DNA of 64,000 nt from Lysobacterales bacterium (GTDB lineage: Bacteria > Pseudomonadota > Gammaproteobacteria > Xanthomonadales > Marinicellaceae): the NCBI GenBank assembly GCA_027067055.1, contig JAMOMK010000055.1, positions 43,230 through 107,229 of the forward strand, written 5' to 3'. Below the pieces are notes generated by a model. That model was not told the DNA's origin, ran no database searches, and saw only the letters and a program-made list of their open reading frames with translations. Shown here one piece after another: positions 18,218-27,088 of this stretch. Position 1 is the stretch's first letter. Every line of letters starts with the position of its first letter. Both the position numbers and the translations under genes were made by a program.

Positions 18218-19203
18218 TTATTTCGGTGACAAGCAAAATCACAGAGAAATAATAAAGCATTTTTAGCATCGCTTTGTGGTAAATCAAGCAATTGTTGCTT
18301 GGCTAAAAGTGCAAACTCATTTGCTTTATCTTGAGTGTATTTTAATGCTGGGGTTTCATTGATGCGTTTTTGAATGGTTTTGAGGTGTTTGATGGATTGT
18401 GATTTTATCGCATCGCTAATCACTTGTTTATCGCCTTGGTTGCCATTTTCAAGTAAATAGATTAGGGGTAAGGTTAATTTTCCTTCGGCTAAATCATCAC
18501 CAATATTTTTGTCCAACTCATTATTGTCAACGGCATAATCCAACATATCATCAGCAATTTGAAATGCCATACCGAGGTTTTCGCCATAGGCTGCCATTTT
18601 AGTTATTGTTTCTTTATCTGCCTCACTGATTAATGCGCTTAACTCACAACCCGCTTCAAAGAGTTGAGCTGTCTTGTTTTTAATCACTTGGTAATACTCA
18701 TCTTCGGTAATTTCTAAATTGCCAATGTTGAGTAGTTGTAAAACTTCACCTTCAGAAATGGTGTTGGTGGCATTAGCAAGGATATTCATCACTTGCAAGT
18801 TTTCAATAGTTACCATCATCTGAAAGGCGCGAGAATAGAGAAAATCACCCACTAAAACACTGGCAGAATTGCCCCAAACTTCATTGGCTGTTTTATTGCC
18901 ACGGCGCATATCGGATTCATCAACAACATCATCATGTAATAGAGTTGCAGTATGAATAAATTCAATAATAGCAGCCAATTGAATGTGATTTTTTCCTTTA
19001 TAACCAAAAGCTTGTGCCATTAGTACGACCAGCATAGGACGGAGGCGTTTGCCACCAGAGTTAATAATGTATTCTGAAATTTGACGGATTAACACCACAT
19101 GCGAATCTAATGAATTGCGAATGGTTTGATTCACCAATAACATGTCGTCATGGGTTACTTTCAGTACATCTTCTACACTTTTAATCGGATTGTTATCTGT
19201 CAA
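18214..19203 (-). CDS. ispB: Polyprenyl diphosphate synthase (octaprenyl type)
   Basis: A 329-residue trans-polyprenyl diphosphate synthase making the ubiquinone side chain by adding isopentenyl diphosphate to an allylic primer. Visible motifs are G-G-K-R-L-R-P, the first Asp-rich motif L-L-H-D-D-V-V-D-E-S-D-M-R-R-G, and the second F-Q-I-A-D-D-M-L-D-Y, with G-D-D-L-A-E-G-K-L-T-L-P downstream. Length is normal for IspB. Chain length cannot be read with certainty. In many gammaproteobacteria it sits beside rplU-rpmA; here those genes are about 5 kb away. Its stop overlaps the stop of the convergent regulator. Confidence 0.92.
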   Translation of the reverse strand: MTDNNPIKSVEDVLKVTHDDMLLVNQTIRNSLDSHVVLIRQISEYIINSGGKRLRPMLVVLMAQAFGYKGKNHIQLAAIIEFIHTATLLHDDVVDESDMRRGNKTANEVWGNSASVLVGDFLYSRAFQMMVTIENLQVMNILANATNTISEGEVLQLLNIGNLEITEDEYYQVIKNKTAQLFEAGCELSALISEADKETITKMAAYGENLGMAFQIADDMLDYAVDNNELDKNIGDDLAEGKLTLPLIYLLENGNQGDKQVISDAIKSQSIKHLKTIQKRINETPALKYTQDKANEFALLAKQQLLDLPQSDAKNALLFLCDFACHRNN

Positions 19204-19317
19204 CTTACTGTGGATTAATTAAAAATTGTTATTATACTTAATTTATGAATTATTACTTGGATTTATGATTTAAAACGCTATATTAGTCACTTCTAATTTG
19301 ATTTTGTAAATTTAACC

Positions 19318-20487
19318 ATGACAGCAACCAGTGGGCTCAACTCAACAGAAAAAAAAGCAGCCTTCTCAATTGCTTTGTTGATAGCACTGCGCATGTATGG
19401 TTTGTTTTTGATTATGCCTGTGTTTAGTGTTTATGCTAAAACACTGCCTCAATCGACGCCTTTATTAATTGGATTAGCTTTGGGTATTTATGGTTTAACG
19501 CAAGCACTGTTGCAAATACCTCTAGGCTTGGCTTCTGATTTTTTTGGGCGCAAAAAAATACTCACCATTGGTTTACTTACCTTCATAGCTGGCAGCATTG
19601 TTGCTGCTTTATCTACCACAATTTATGGTATTGTTTTAGGTCGAGCGATTCAAGGCATGGGAGCTATTGCTTCAACAGGCATGGCATTGGTAGCCGATGT
19701 CTCTCGACCTGAACAACGCACTAAAATGATGGCAACTATTGGTATGAGTATTGGCATGGCATTTATGCTAGCATTTATTACAGGCCCTATACTGTTTGGT
19801 TGGTTTGGCATGTCCGGACTGTTTTGGATAACAGCAGGACTGGCAACACTTGCTTTGATGCAATTGCACATTTTTGTCGAAGAACCCAAAAAGCACATCA
19901 AAAAAGGGTTTAGCTTTTCAGAAATGTTGCATACCCTAAAAGACATGCAGTTGATTTCACTTAATTTATCGGTCTTTGTTTTACACGCAGTGATGACAGC
20001 TGTCTTTGTGGTGTTACCTTTGATTTTAGTTGAGCAATTAGATTTTGCGGCTAAGCAACACTGGAAAATGTATTTACCGGTGCTATTAATTTCAATGGTA
20101 TTTTTTATTCCAATGATAATTATCCATGAAAAACGTAAAAAATACTTTCAGTTTGTCACCTTTGCCTTGGTTGGTTTGGCTTTATCGCAAGTGATGATGG
20201 GATTGTTTAACTCTAGTTTGATGCTTATTGCGGCAATGTTGGTTATATATTTTGCCTTCTTTAATTTTTTGGAAGCCGCAATGCCAGCGATGTTATCACG
20301 TATAGCGGGTGAAAAATACCGAGGAGCCGCCATGGGAGGTTATTCAACTTCACAGTTTTTAGGCGCTTTTGTGGGATCTTCACTGGCAGGGATTATGATG
20401 ACATCAGGATATACTCATGTTTTTTACGGAACAGCAGTGCTAGTGATTTTAGCAGCTGTGGCAATATTTCTAGTTAGGCAGAAATAA
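19318..20487 (+). CDS. MFS transporter, YajR-like
   Basis: A 389-residue protein with twelve hydrophobic segments. Motif A between helices 2 and 3 reads G-L-A-S-D-F-F-G-R-K-K, and helix 4 has G-R-A-I-Q-G-M-G-A-I-A. The N-terminus (L-R-M-Y-G-L-F-L-I-M-P-V-F) and Y-S-T-S-Q-F-L-G-A-F-V-G match the YajR group of drug/proton antiporter-like proteins. It lacks the C-terminal ferredoxin-like YAM domain of E. coli YajR. Placement just upstream of ssb is common in gammaproteobacteria. The substrate is unknown. Confidence 0.85.
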   Translation: MTATSGLNSTEKKAAFSIALLIALRMYGLFLIMPVFSVYAKTLPQSTPLLIGLALGIYGLTQALLQIPLGLASDFFGRKKILTIGLLTFIAGSIVAALSTTIYGIVLGRAIQGMGAIASTGMALVADVSRPEQRTKMMATIGMSIGMAFMLAFITGPILFGWFGMSGLFWITAGLATLALMQLHIFVEEPKKHIKKGFSFSEMLHTLKDMQLISLNLSVFVLHAVMTAVFVVLPLILVEQLDFAAKQHWKMYLPVLLISMVFFIPMIIIHEKRKKYFQFVTFALVGLALSQVMMGLFNSSLMLIAAMLVIYFAFFNFLEAAMPAMLSRIAGEKYRGAAMGGYSTSQFLGAFVGSSLAGIMMTSGYTHVFYGTAVLVILAAVAIFLVRQK

Positions 20488-20532
20488 TTTTTCTTTTTTA
20501 ATTGTTTTTGTTACAATCCCACATTCTTAAGC

Positions 20533-20552
20533 AATTGCTCAAAAGAGCAATT
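20533..20552. repeat. Perfect inverted repeat upstream of ssb
   Basis: AATTGCTC, loop AAAA, GAGCAATT. It lies 36 bases before the ssb start and is followed by ATACATAAAA rather than a T-run. It could be an operator or leader hairpin for ssb, or a weak terminator for the transporter gene. No LexA box is recognisable. Confidence 0.4.
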
Positions 20553-20588
20553 ATACATAAAACTCGAAAATTATAGAGGAGATAGAAA

Positions 20589-21134
20589 ATGGCAAGAGGA
20601 ATCAATAAAGTAATCGTTGTAGGAAATATGGGGCAAGATCCTGACGTGCGTTACACTACAGGTGGGGCTGCTGTAACCAATATTTCAGTAGCAACTTCAG
20701 AACAATGGAAAGACAAAAACACAGGTGAAGATGTTGTTAAAACTGAATGGCACCGTATTGTGTTTTTTGGACGCTTAGCAGAAATCGCAGGGGAGTACCT
20801 GAAGCGAGGTTCTCAAGTTTATATCGAAGGAAAACTACAAACGCGTAAATGGCAAGACAATAACGGTCAAGACCGTTACACAACAGAAATTGTGGCTAGT
20901 GAAATGCAAATGTTAGGTGCGCGACAAAGTGGTGGACAAGGTCAATACGCTAGTGGTGGACAAGCCCCTGCTGCACCACGTGCCAATAAGCCTCCACAGC
21001 AAAATCAAGCACAGAATCAAGGTGGCGGTTACCAACAAAACCAAGGGCAACAAGCTCAACCACCACAACAATCACAATCACCAGCGCAAAATCAACCCGC
21101 CTTTGATGATTTTGATGATGATATACCTTTTTAA
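20589..21134 (+). CDS. ssb: Single-stranded DNA-binding protein
   Basis: A 181-residue SSB. The N-terminal OB fold (about 1-110) contains [16 protein letters not shown] and [13 protein letters not shown] Gln/Gly/Pro-rich disordered linker follows. The acidic tip D-F-D-D-D-I-P-F recruits repair and replication partners. It acts as a tetramer on replication and repair intermediates. Preceded by GAGGAGAT, a good Shine-Dalgarno sequence. Confidence 0.97.
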   Translation: MARGINKVIVVGNMGQDPDVRYTTGGAAVTNISVATSEQWKDKNTGEDVVKTEWHRIVFFGRLAEIAGEYLKRGSQVYIEGKLQTRKWQDNNGQDRYTTEIVASEMQMLGARQSGGQGQYASGGQAPAAPRANKPPQQNQAQNQGGGYQQNQGQQAQPPQQSQSPAQNQPAFDDFDDDIPF

Positions 21135-21162
21135 ATTAAACGATCAATATAATAAATAACCG

Positions 21163-21249
21163 CGTAGTGGAGCCCCTTGTGGGCTCCTTGGCAAAATAAA
21201 CATCTGAGTCATAAATCAAAACAGGCGTCCACAAACGGTTGCCACTACG
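21163..21249. repeat. Intergenic element bounded by CGTAGTGG inverted ends
   Basis: CGTAGTGG (21163-21170) is exactly inverted as CCACTACG (21242-21249). Immediately inside the left end, GGAGCCC-CTTGT-GGGCTCC (21169-21187) forms a strong hairpin. The 87-base unit between convergent ssb and the GST-like gene resembles a small dispersed palindromic element. The inner hairpin could act as a terminator although no T-run follows. Only one copy is seen in this window. Confidence 0.45.
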
Positions 21250-21267
21250 ATTGGGTTCAAGGCGATT

Positions 21268-21966
21268 CTACGAATAGAATTTTTGATTGATTCTTTGGCA
21301 ATATTCAACCAGGTTAGTATAACTTTTGGCTACTTGCGTAAACTCATCATCAATATCTGATTCAATAAATGAGGCGAGCATGCCATAGGCACTAGCATCA
21401 AAGGAGCAGGACTCTTTGCCAAAGAAGTAGTCCTTATTTCCAAGTAAACCTGATAGGGCAATAAAGGATTGCTGGGTAATATGCAAAATTTCTTCATGAC
21501 TGTGTTTACCAATGCCTTGGCCTTGTAAATTTCGTGCTAATTTTTTACGCACAATTTTAGGAACAAAGGTGCGAACTATTGGTGGAAGTTTGCCAAAAAA
21601 AGCTTTTTTTACAATTTTCCATGTATCCTCACACATCCAACGAGAATAAACTAGGCAAAAATAAAGATTTTCGTCTAAAGATTTGGTTAATAAATAGGCT
21701 AAAGCAGTTTCTTCTTTTGACAAGTTTTCATCTAAATTTACGTGATTCTGTTTTAAATGTTCAAAGATAAACTGTGAATCAGTAATGGTTTGGCCATCAT
21801 CAACAATGAAAGGTAGTTTGCCTTTAGGGGCTTTTTGTAAATTATTACTCTTGTTGTTGGAATTAAAAGAGATGCCTGCCATGCGCATATAAGCATCCAC
21901 TTTTAGTACCATTGGGCTTGGGTCTTTTACCCCTAAGTTCTTTCCAAAACCATGTAATGTAATCAT
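21268..21966 (-). CDS. Glutathione S-transferase-like (Fax/metaxin-type) protein
   Basis: A 232-residue protein. The thioredoxin-like N-terminal half ends in K-G-K-L-P-F-I-V-D-D-G-Q-T-I-T-D-S-Q-F-I, the cis-Pro and D-S signature of the GST fold. The C-terminal half is helical, with F-F-G-K-E-S-C-S-F-D-A-S-A-Y-G-M-L, the G-x-x-x-S-x-x-D helix N-cap. The pattern L-H-G-F-G ... P-S-P-M-V-L-K-V matches the failed-axon-connections/metaxin subgroup rather than classical GSTs. Catalytic activity is uncertain. The start overlaps the upstream small gene by 4 bases. Confidence 0.8.
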   Translation of the reverse strand: MITLHGFGKNLGVKDPSPMVLKVDAYMRMAGISFNSNNKSNNLQKAPKGKLPFIVDDGQTITDSQFIFEHLKQNHVNLDENLSKEETALAYLLTKSLDENLYFCLVYSRWMCEDTWKIVKKAFFGKLPPIVRTFVPKIVRKKLARNLQGQGIGKHSHEEILHITQQSFIALSGLLGNKDYFFGKESCSFDASAYGMLASFIESDIDDEFTQVAKSYTNLVEYCQRINQKFYS

Positions 21967-22283
21967 AAATTCCCCTCATTTGTGTTTTCTATAAAATGGC
22001 CCATAAACTTAATATCTTCAATGCAGTGCATATAAGGTAAAAATCGTTCATCGCCGTCTTCAAAAGCTTTTGCTGCTGCATGTGCATCTTCCAGTGTCTC
22101 CCACAAAGCAATATCAGCAAAAACTCGTGATGAGTTTACAGGTTGTAAGGCATTTATGGAAACAAATCCTTTAAAAGTGTGAAGTGATTTTTTGACCTGT
22201 GTACGAATTTCAGCAACACTGGTGATAGAATCTTCCTTGACAGTGAAAATAGCGACTTCTACAATTGTATTTTTTAACATCAT
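21963..22283 (-). CDS. Small ABM-like dimeric alpha/beta-barrel protein
   Basis: A 106-residue protein. The line V-E-V-A-I-F-T-V-K ... S-L-H-T-F-K-G-F-V-S-I ... F-A-D-I-A-L-W-E-T-L-E-D-A-H-A-A-A matches the antibiotic biosynthesis monooxygenase (ABM) fold: a strand, then G-F, then a W-E-x-x-x-x-A helix. Members range from monooxygenases to stress proteins without known substrate. A second Met immediately follows the first, so the start is ambiguous by one codon. It forms an operon with the GST-like gene (ATGA overlap). Confidence 0.65.
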   Translation of the reverse strand: MMLKNTIVEVAIFTVKEDSITSVAEIRTQVKKSLHTFKGFVSINALQPVNSSRVFADIALWETLEDAHAAAKAFEDGDERFLPYMHCIEDIKFMGHFIENTNEGNL

Positions 22284-22318
22284 AATTAGTTATCTCATTT
22301 TAAAAATGGTAGCTTAAA

Positions 22319-22358
22319 TGACAATTACTGACAGCGTGTTGTCAGTGCTTTGACAATT
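22319..22358. promoter_or_regulatory. Palindrome flanked by TGACAATT repeats between divergent genes
   Basis: CTGACA-N6-TGTCAG occupies 22328-22345, and TGACAATT occurs on both sides at 22319 and 22351. This lies in the 150-base gap between the divergent ABM-like and DUF3016 genes. An 18-base dyad there is typical of a repressor or activator site, but no cognate regulator is adjacent. Confidence 0.4.
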
Positions 22359-22433
22359 GTTCAGATTGGATTCAGTTTTAATTCATGCAAATATGATATT
22401 ATGGCATTAGAATTAATACAATAAAGGTGCCCC

Positions 22434-22928
22434 ATGAAAACATTAACATTCGTCTTAATGTCCATAATCGTTTCTGTAGGTTATGCACAAGATAACTCTT
22501 TAACTCAAGTTAGCTACACACACCCTGAAAAATTTAGAGATTTTGAAACTCGCTTAGGAGCACGAGATCGAATGGATAGATTAAAAAAAGATTTGACTAG
22601 AAATATCGATAAAATATGGAATAAAACTTTTACAAATAGCGAGGTCTTAACAATTGATTTCACTGATATTGATATGGCAGGTAGAATGATATTTGGTATT
22701 GATCAAATCAGAGAAGTTAGGGTTGATTCAGATAGAAGTGTTTTAGAATTTGATTATACAATTAAAAATAAAAATGGTGAGGTTATCAAATCAGGACATG
22801 AAAAGCTAGTCAATAATAACCTCGTACGAGTGGATAGAAATAAGTTACGGTTTGAAAATAGTCGTTTAAAATACGAAGTGGCTCAAATGGCGAATTGGAT
22901 AAGAAAATTATCTAAGGAATTGGGTTGA
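22434..22928 (+). CDS. DUF3016 family exported protein
   Basis: A 164-residue protein with a signal peptide (MKTLTFVLMSIIVSVGYA). The mature part has V-S-Y-T-H-P-E-K-F-R-D-F, L-T-I-D-F-T-D-I-D-M-A-G-R and a late G-H-E-K-L-V, the usual layout of DUF3016 periplasmic proteins of unknown function. AAAGGTG lies 6-12 bases before the ATG. It stands alone and divergent from the ABM-like gene. Confidence 0.75.
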   Translation: MKTLTFVLMSIIVSVGYAQDNSLTQVSYTHPEKFRDFETRLGARDRMDRLKKDLTRNIDKIWNKTFTNSEVLTIDFTDIDMAGRMIFGIDQIREVRVDSDRSVLEFDYTIKNKNGEVIKSGHEKLVNNNLVRVDRNKLRFENSRLKYEVAQMANWIRKLSKELG

Positions 22929-22964
22929 TTTTTTTAAATATTGAATTACGATATAGTGCCACAG

Positions 22965-23042
22965 GGTTGGTTCCATCAAATATGCAATGTAACGGATATT
23001 TCGATAATTAATTAGGCTTTAATTGTTTGGTGGAGCCAAACC
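22965..23042. repeat. Imperfect inverted repeat in intergenic gap
   Basis: GGTTGGTTCCATCAAA (22965-22980) is the near inverse complement of TTTGGTGGAGCCAAACC (23026-23042). They are 45 bases apart in the gap between convergent genes. It may be a decayed mobile or structured element. No T-run follows. Confidence 0.3.
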
Positions 23043-23095
23043 TATCTTAGAAATGAAGCCTGAGGTTATCTGAGAACAAACTATAGACGTTCCCA

Positions 23096-23785
23096 TTATT
23101 GAATCAAATCCAGTAAGTCATGTAGTTCATATGTGGCATTATGTTGGATCTTCTTTTTGTTTGGGTTATACCAAATGCTGTCAATTTCGTAATTGATTCC
23201 CCCTTGTATATCCGATCCGAGATTATCTCCAATAATGGCAACCGTATTTTTATCAGGGTTACGCATCAGTCTAAAGGCATAATCAAAGATTTCTTTTGAG
23301 GGTTTGGCGTGTTTTATTTCTTCTGAAATAACAATGTGTTTAAAAAATTTTGATAAGGGAGATTTGGAAAATCGTGGTTTTTGTACGACGGTCATGCCAT
23401 TTGTCATAATAATCATTTGGTGCATTTTAGCCAAAGTTTCGATGACGGCATAGGCGTTGTCGAGTAATTGGTCATTTTGCGAAAGATTGTATAAATAATC
23501 TTCAGCGAAGTGAGTGATGTTTCTATCGACTTTTAACACACGAAATAATTGCTCGGTTCGGCTGTATTTAATCTCTTCTTGGAATTCGACCAATCCTTTT
23601 TCAAAATCCATCCATAGCTTGTGGTTAATTGTGTGGTATATGCCTATTATGGTTTTTTCATCATAAGGAATTTCAAAATCATTAAGTGTGTGCAATAAAG
23701 CTTTTTTTTCTGCTTGATTGTAGTCAAATAAAGTGTTGTCGGCATCAAAGATAAGCCATTGATATTTTTTAAGGTTATTTTTCAT
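23096..23785 (-). CDS. yjjG: HAD-family pyrimidine 5'-nucleotidase, YjjG type
   Basis: A 229-residue HAD phosphatase. Motif I is D-A-D-N-T-L-F-D (nucleophile and acid Asp), motif II M-T-N-G, the motif III Lys is in H-A-K-P-S-K-E-I-F, and motif IV is I-I-G-D-N-L-G-S-D-I. The order and the W-L-I-F-D-A-D-N-T-L-F start match the YjjG group, which dephosphorylates nucleoside monophosphates including non-canonical pyrimidines. It is read in the same direction as rpmA but separated from it by a terminator. Confidence 0.85.
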   Translation of the reverse strand: MKNNLKKYQWLIFDADNTLFDYNQAEKKALLHTLNDFEIPYDEKTIIGIYHTINHKLWMDFEKGLVEFQEEIKYSRTEQLFRVLKVDRNITHFAEDYLYNLSQNDQLLDNAYAVIETLAKMHQMIIMTNGMTVVQKPRFSKSPLSKFFKHIVISEEIKHAKPSKEIFDYAFRLMRNPDKNTVAIIGDNLGSDIQGGINYEIDSIWYNPNKKKIQHNATYELHDLLDLIQ

Positions 23786-23805
23786 AATTATCTTTTTTCG
23801 GGTAT

Positions 23806-23836
23806 AAAAAAACCCGATAAAATCGGGTTTTTTTAA
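23806..23836 (-). terminator. Terminator of rplU-rpmA
   Basis: AACCCGAT (23811-23818), loop AAA, ATCGGGTT (23822-23829), with an A-tract before and a T-tract after on the plus strand. The hairpin is therefore a good terminator in either direction. It lies just past the rpmA stop. Confidence 0.85.
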
Positions 23837-23853
23837 TTTGTATTGTCAACTAA

Positions 23854-24108
23854 TTAAGCGATGATGCTTACGTGTTGACGATTTTTTGGGCCTTTCTTGA
23901 TAAATTGTACAACACCGTCTTTTAGTGCAAACAATGTGTGGTCTTTACCCATACCAACATTAACACCCGCGTGAACTTTAGTTCCGCGTTGACGAATGAT
24001 GATGTTACCAGCTCTTACAACCTCGCCGCCATATCTTTTGACGCCAAGGTATTTAGGATTAGAATCGCGACCGTTCTTGGTACTACCCGCTGCTTTCTTA
24101 TGTGCCAT
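23854..24108 (-). CDS. rpmA: Ribosomal protein bL27
   Basis: An 84-residue large-subunit protein. Hallmarks are [16 protein letters not shown], followed by [10 protein letters not shown] and I-R-Q-R-G-T-K. The N-terminal tail reaches toward the peptidyl transferase centre in known structures. It is the second gene of rplU-rpmA, with a 26-base gap. Confidence 0.97.
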   Translation of the reverse strand: MAHKKAAGSTKNGRDSNPKYLGVKRYGGEVVRAGNIIIRQRGTKVHAGVNVGMGKDHTLFALKDGVVQFIKKGPKNRQHVSIIA

Positions 24109-24134
24109 GTCTTATGCTCCTGTTAATATGTTAA

Positions 24135-24446
24135 TTATGCTTTGATTGATTTGATTTTGATTTCAGTATAACTCTGACGATGACCCATTTGAGTCATTGA
24201 ATGCTTACGTCTTCTGAATTTTATGATTTTAACTTTCTTAGCTCTGCCATTTGACATAACTTCAGCAGTGACTAATGCACCATTAACGAAAGGAGTGCCA
24301 ATTGTAATGTCTTCTCCATTAGATAGCATTAAAACTTCATCTAATTTAATTTTAGCGCCTTGATCTAGGCCTAATTTTTCTACGCGCAATACATCGCCTT
24401 CTTTAACTCTGTACTGTTTACCACCAGTTTTAATAACTGCATGCAT
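24135..24446 (-). CDS. rplU: Ribosomal protein bL21
   Basis: 103 residues from the ATG at 24446. The frame extends upstream to 24464, but GGAG sits 7 bases before the ATG at 24446, and [14 protein letters not shown] matches the usual bL21 N-terminus. The C-terminus has [19 protein letters not shown]. It assembles early with 23S rRNA. Its own strong promoter lies 104-132 bases upstream. Confidence 0.96.
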   Translation of the reverse strand: MHAVIKTGGKQYRVKEGDVLRVEKLGLDQGAKIKLDEVLMLSNGEDITIGTPFVNGALVTAEVMSNGRAKKVKIIKFRRRKHSMTQMGHRQSYTEIKIKSIKA

Positions 24447-24549
24447 GATTTTTCTCCAAAACATTTTATTTATTAATGAGGTAAAACACCTCTAACGCTA
24501 CGGTCAATGTAATCAATGCAGACAAGACCATAAGCTACTAAGGGCGAGG

Positions 24550-24578
24550 ATTTTACTGATAGAGGTGGTTTTGGTCAA
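24550..24578 (-). promoter_or_regulatory. Sigma-70 promoter of rplU-rpmA
   Basis: On the minus strand: TTGACC (24578-24573), a 17-base spacer, TAAAAT (24555-24550). Near-consensus for sigma-70. The predicted leader of about 95 bases includes GAGGT-GTTTT-ACCTC, a small hairpin close to the start codon. Confidence 0.7.
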
Positions 24579-24660
24579 CTTTTTTCTCCTTTTTGTTGTG
24601 GAATTTTGCTACAAAAATTAAAAATAGCATCTATTAACAAAAAAAGTTAAAATTAGGCTT

Positions 24661-25455
24661 ATGAAAACGTATCTTTCTTTTGAGGCAACTCCTGAGCATT
24701 TTTGCACAAATCGTGCTTTGGCTTATGGTGATGGGATGTTTGAAACCATTTTGTTGCATAATAGTATCATGCCATTATGGACTTTACATATGCAAAGGCT
24801 GCAGTCAGGCTTAAAACTATTGGGCTTACAAAAAATATCTGAACAGTTATTGTTAGGTAAAATTGAAGAATTAAGAGCAAATCAAGTTGCTGGTATTATT
24901 AAACTAATTGTTTTTCGAGAAGGGAAGCTGCGTGGGTACTCTGGGGAAACAGATAAGATTGATTTTATTATAACAATTAATCCGTTGCCAAATATTAAGG
25001 TTTGCAATAGATTAAGCGTTAGTTCTGTTAGGCTATCCAGCCAAAAGAAACTGGCTGGTTTAAAACACCTTAATCGTTTGGAACAAGTCTTAGCTGCCAA
25101 TGAGTTAATCGACTCACCTTATAGTGATGCACTTATGCTTGATGGTAAAAAAAGAGTTATTGAAACGGTGAGTAAAAATATTGTATTGATTAAAGACAAT
25201 AAACTTTATTCTCCGAAACTTAATAAGTGCGGTGTTTATGGTGTGGCATTACGTTGGCTCGAGTCACAAGGCCATGAAATAAAGTGGAAAAAAATTGAAT
25301 TTAAAACCTTGCGTAAGTATGATGGATTTTTAGTGTGCAATAGCATTAAGGGATTCAATGCCGTTACATCAATTAAAGATAAGTTTCAATTTCGGGTGGA
25401 TTTGCCAGTAATTGATGAAATACAAAAACAGTGGCGTATAACGATAAATTCATGA
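24661..25455 (+). CDS. pabC: Aminodeoxychorismate lyase
   Basis: A 264-residue fold-type IV PLP enzyme converting 4-amino-4-deoxychorismate to 4-aminobenzoate and pyruvate in folate synthesis. Seen: A-L-A-Y-G-D-G-M-F-E-T near the start, the PLP Lys in L-K135-H-L-N-R-L-E, and V-I-E-T-V-S-K-N-I in place of the more usual E-x-x-x-S-N. Position directly before mltG, tmk and holB is the standard gammaproteobacterial order, which favours PabC over branched-chain or D-amino acid transaminases. It overlaps mltG by 4 bases. Confidence 0.9.
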   Translation: MKTYLSFEATPEHFCTNRALAYGDGMFETILLHNSIMPLWTLHMQRLQSGLKLLGLQKISEQLLLGKIEELRANQVAGIIKLIVFREGKLRGYSGETDKIDFIITINPLPNIKVCNRLSVSSVRLSSQKKLAGLKHLNRLEQVLAANELIDSPYSDALMLDGKKRVIETVSKNIVLIKDNKLYSPKLNKCGVYGVALRWLESQGHEIKWKKIEFKTLRKYDGFLVCNSIKGFNAVTSIKDKFQFRVDLPVIDEIQKQWRITINS

Positions 25456-26459
25456 TAAAAAAACTATTTCTAGCCCTTATAATTGTGACAACTGTATCTG
25501 CAGCTGTTGGGTTTTATTATTACAACCAGTACCAGAAATTCTTGACTCAAGCTGTTTTTGATAATGATACGCTGTTGACAATAGAAAAAGGACAAAACTT
25601 TAGGGGTTTTACGCAAAATATATTAGACAAAAAAGCCAATGGCAAGCCGTGGATGTGGCGCTTATTTGCCAAAATGGAAAAAGTTGGTGGCTGGTTGAAA
25701 GTAGGCGAATTCAATATTAGTCAGGGTGTTACGCCAATGGTTATGATGAAAAAAATTAAAAACAATAAGGTGTTAACTTATCATTTCACTATTGTTGAAG
25801 GTTTTAATTGGCGTGAGTTGAAAATTAAAATTTTAGCTGATGAAACTTTACTTCATGAAGTTGGAGATTTAAGTGACCAACAATTATTAGCTATCCTTGA
25901 GTCCGACACTTCAACACCTGAAGGTTTGTTTTTACCTGAGACTTACCAATTTGTACGCGGTGATAGTGATATTGATATTCTTAAACGTGCTCATAGCGCA
26001 TTAAAACAAAGTTTGCAACAACAATGGCAATCACGTGATAACAATTTGCCTTACAAAAATAGTTATGAGCTGTTAACTATGGCATCAATTGTCGAGAAAG
26101 AAACATCGCTTGCCAGTGAACGAGAAATTGTAGCAGGGGTTTTTGTGCGACGATTGCAAAAAAACATGCGCTTGCAAACTGATCCAACGGTTATTTATGG
26201 ATTGGGAGAGAGTTACGATGGTGATATTCGGACTAAAGATTTAAAAACAGACACTCCTTATAATACTTATACAAGAAAAGGCTTAACACCAACACCGATT
26301 GCCATGGCTAGTATTGAATCTATTGTTGCCAGTGCTCATCCGAAAGATGGGAACTCTTTGTATTTTGTTGCTAATAATCGCGGTGGACATTATTTTTCGG
26401 ACACGTATGAACAGCATCAAAGGGCGGTTAAAGACTACCTCAAAGGAAAAAAACTGTAA
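25452..26459 (+). CDS. mltG: Endolytic murein transglycosylase MltG
   Basis: 335 residues from the ATG at 25452, which forms an ATGA overlap with pabC. A longer GTG frame from 25431 exists but is less likely. One N-terminal membrane helix (I-K-K-L-F-L-A-L-I-I-V...) anchors a periplasmic YceG/LysM-like domain. The catalytic Glu is probably E215 in M-A-S-I-V-E-K-E-T. Further signature: Q-T-D-P-T-V-I-Y-G and Y-N-T-Y-x-x-x-G-L-T-P-T-P-I. It cleaves nascent glycan strands and may end their elongation. Confidence 0.95.
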   Translation: MIKKLFLALIIVTTVSAAVGFYYYNQYQKFLTQAVFDNDTLLTIEKGQNFRGFTQNILDKKANGKPWMWRLFAKMEKVGGWLKVGEFNISQGVTPMVMMKKIKNNKVLTYHFTIVEGFNWRELKIKILADETLLHEVGDLSDQQLLAILESDTSTPEGLFLPETYQFVRGDSDIDILKRAHSALKQSLQQQWQSRDNNLPYKNSYELLTMASIVEKETSLASEREIVAGVFVRRLQKNMRLQTDPTVIYGLGESYDGDIRTKDLKTDTPYNTYTRKGLTPTPIAMASIESIVASAHPKDGNSLYFVANNRGGHYFSDTYEQHQRAVKDYLKGKKL

Positions 26460-27088
26460 TGATAAACAATGCTCGATTTATTACTTTAGAAGGTTCTGAA
26501 GGTGCTGGTAAAACAACAGCTTTAAAAACAATTAAGAAAATCTTAAATATCTGGGGAGTGGATTATATTTGCACGAGAGAACCAGGTGGGGAGCCAAATG
26601 CTGAAAAAATTCGTGAGATTTTACTGCATTCTGAGCATTTACACGCCAAGACAGAATTGTTGCTCATGTTTGCTGCACGCAATGAGCATATAGAAAATGT
26701 AATCAAACCAGCATTAAACAAAGGAGTTTGGGTTGTTTCTGATCGTTTTGTGGATGCCAGTTATGCCTACCAAGGTGGTGGTCGCGAACTTGGTTATGAG
26801 GTAGTGAAGTGGATGGATGATTTTATTGTGGGTGAAGTGCAAGCTGATTTAACCGTACTAATGGATATAGAGCCAGAAATTGGATTACAACGCATTAAGT
26901 CAAGAGGTCAAGCAGATAGGATAGAACTTGAAGGCATTGATTTTTTTCATAGACTTACAAAATCATACCGTGATAAAGCAAAATTAGAACCAAGTAAATA
27001 TGCCATTATTGATGCATCAAAATCTTTTAAAGCAGTTAAGTTAGCCATTGTTTCGGCTTTTGAGTCAAAAAAACAGGAGTTAATGTAA
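26459..27088 (+). CDS. tmk: Thymidylate kinase
   Basis: A 209-residue kinase, dTMP + ATP to dTDP + ADP. P-loop G-S-E-G-A-G-K-T-T, the R-E-P-G-G loop, and the D-R-F motif in V-S-D-R-F-V-D-A-S-Y-A-Y-Q-G-G-G-R. The start shares one base with the mltG stop (TAATG), as does holB with its own stop, so translation is coupled along the run. Confidence 0.97.
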   Translation: MINNARFITLEGSEGAGKTTALKTIKKILNIWGVDYICTREPGGEPNAEKIREILLHSEHLHAKTELLLMFAARNEHIENVIKPALNKGVWVVSDRFVDASYAYQGGGRELGYEVVKWMDDFIVGEVQADLTVLMDIEPEIGLQRIKSRGQADRIELEGIDFFHRLTKSYRDKAKLEPSKYAIIDASKSFKAVKLAIVSAFESKKQELM

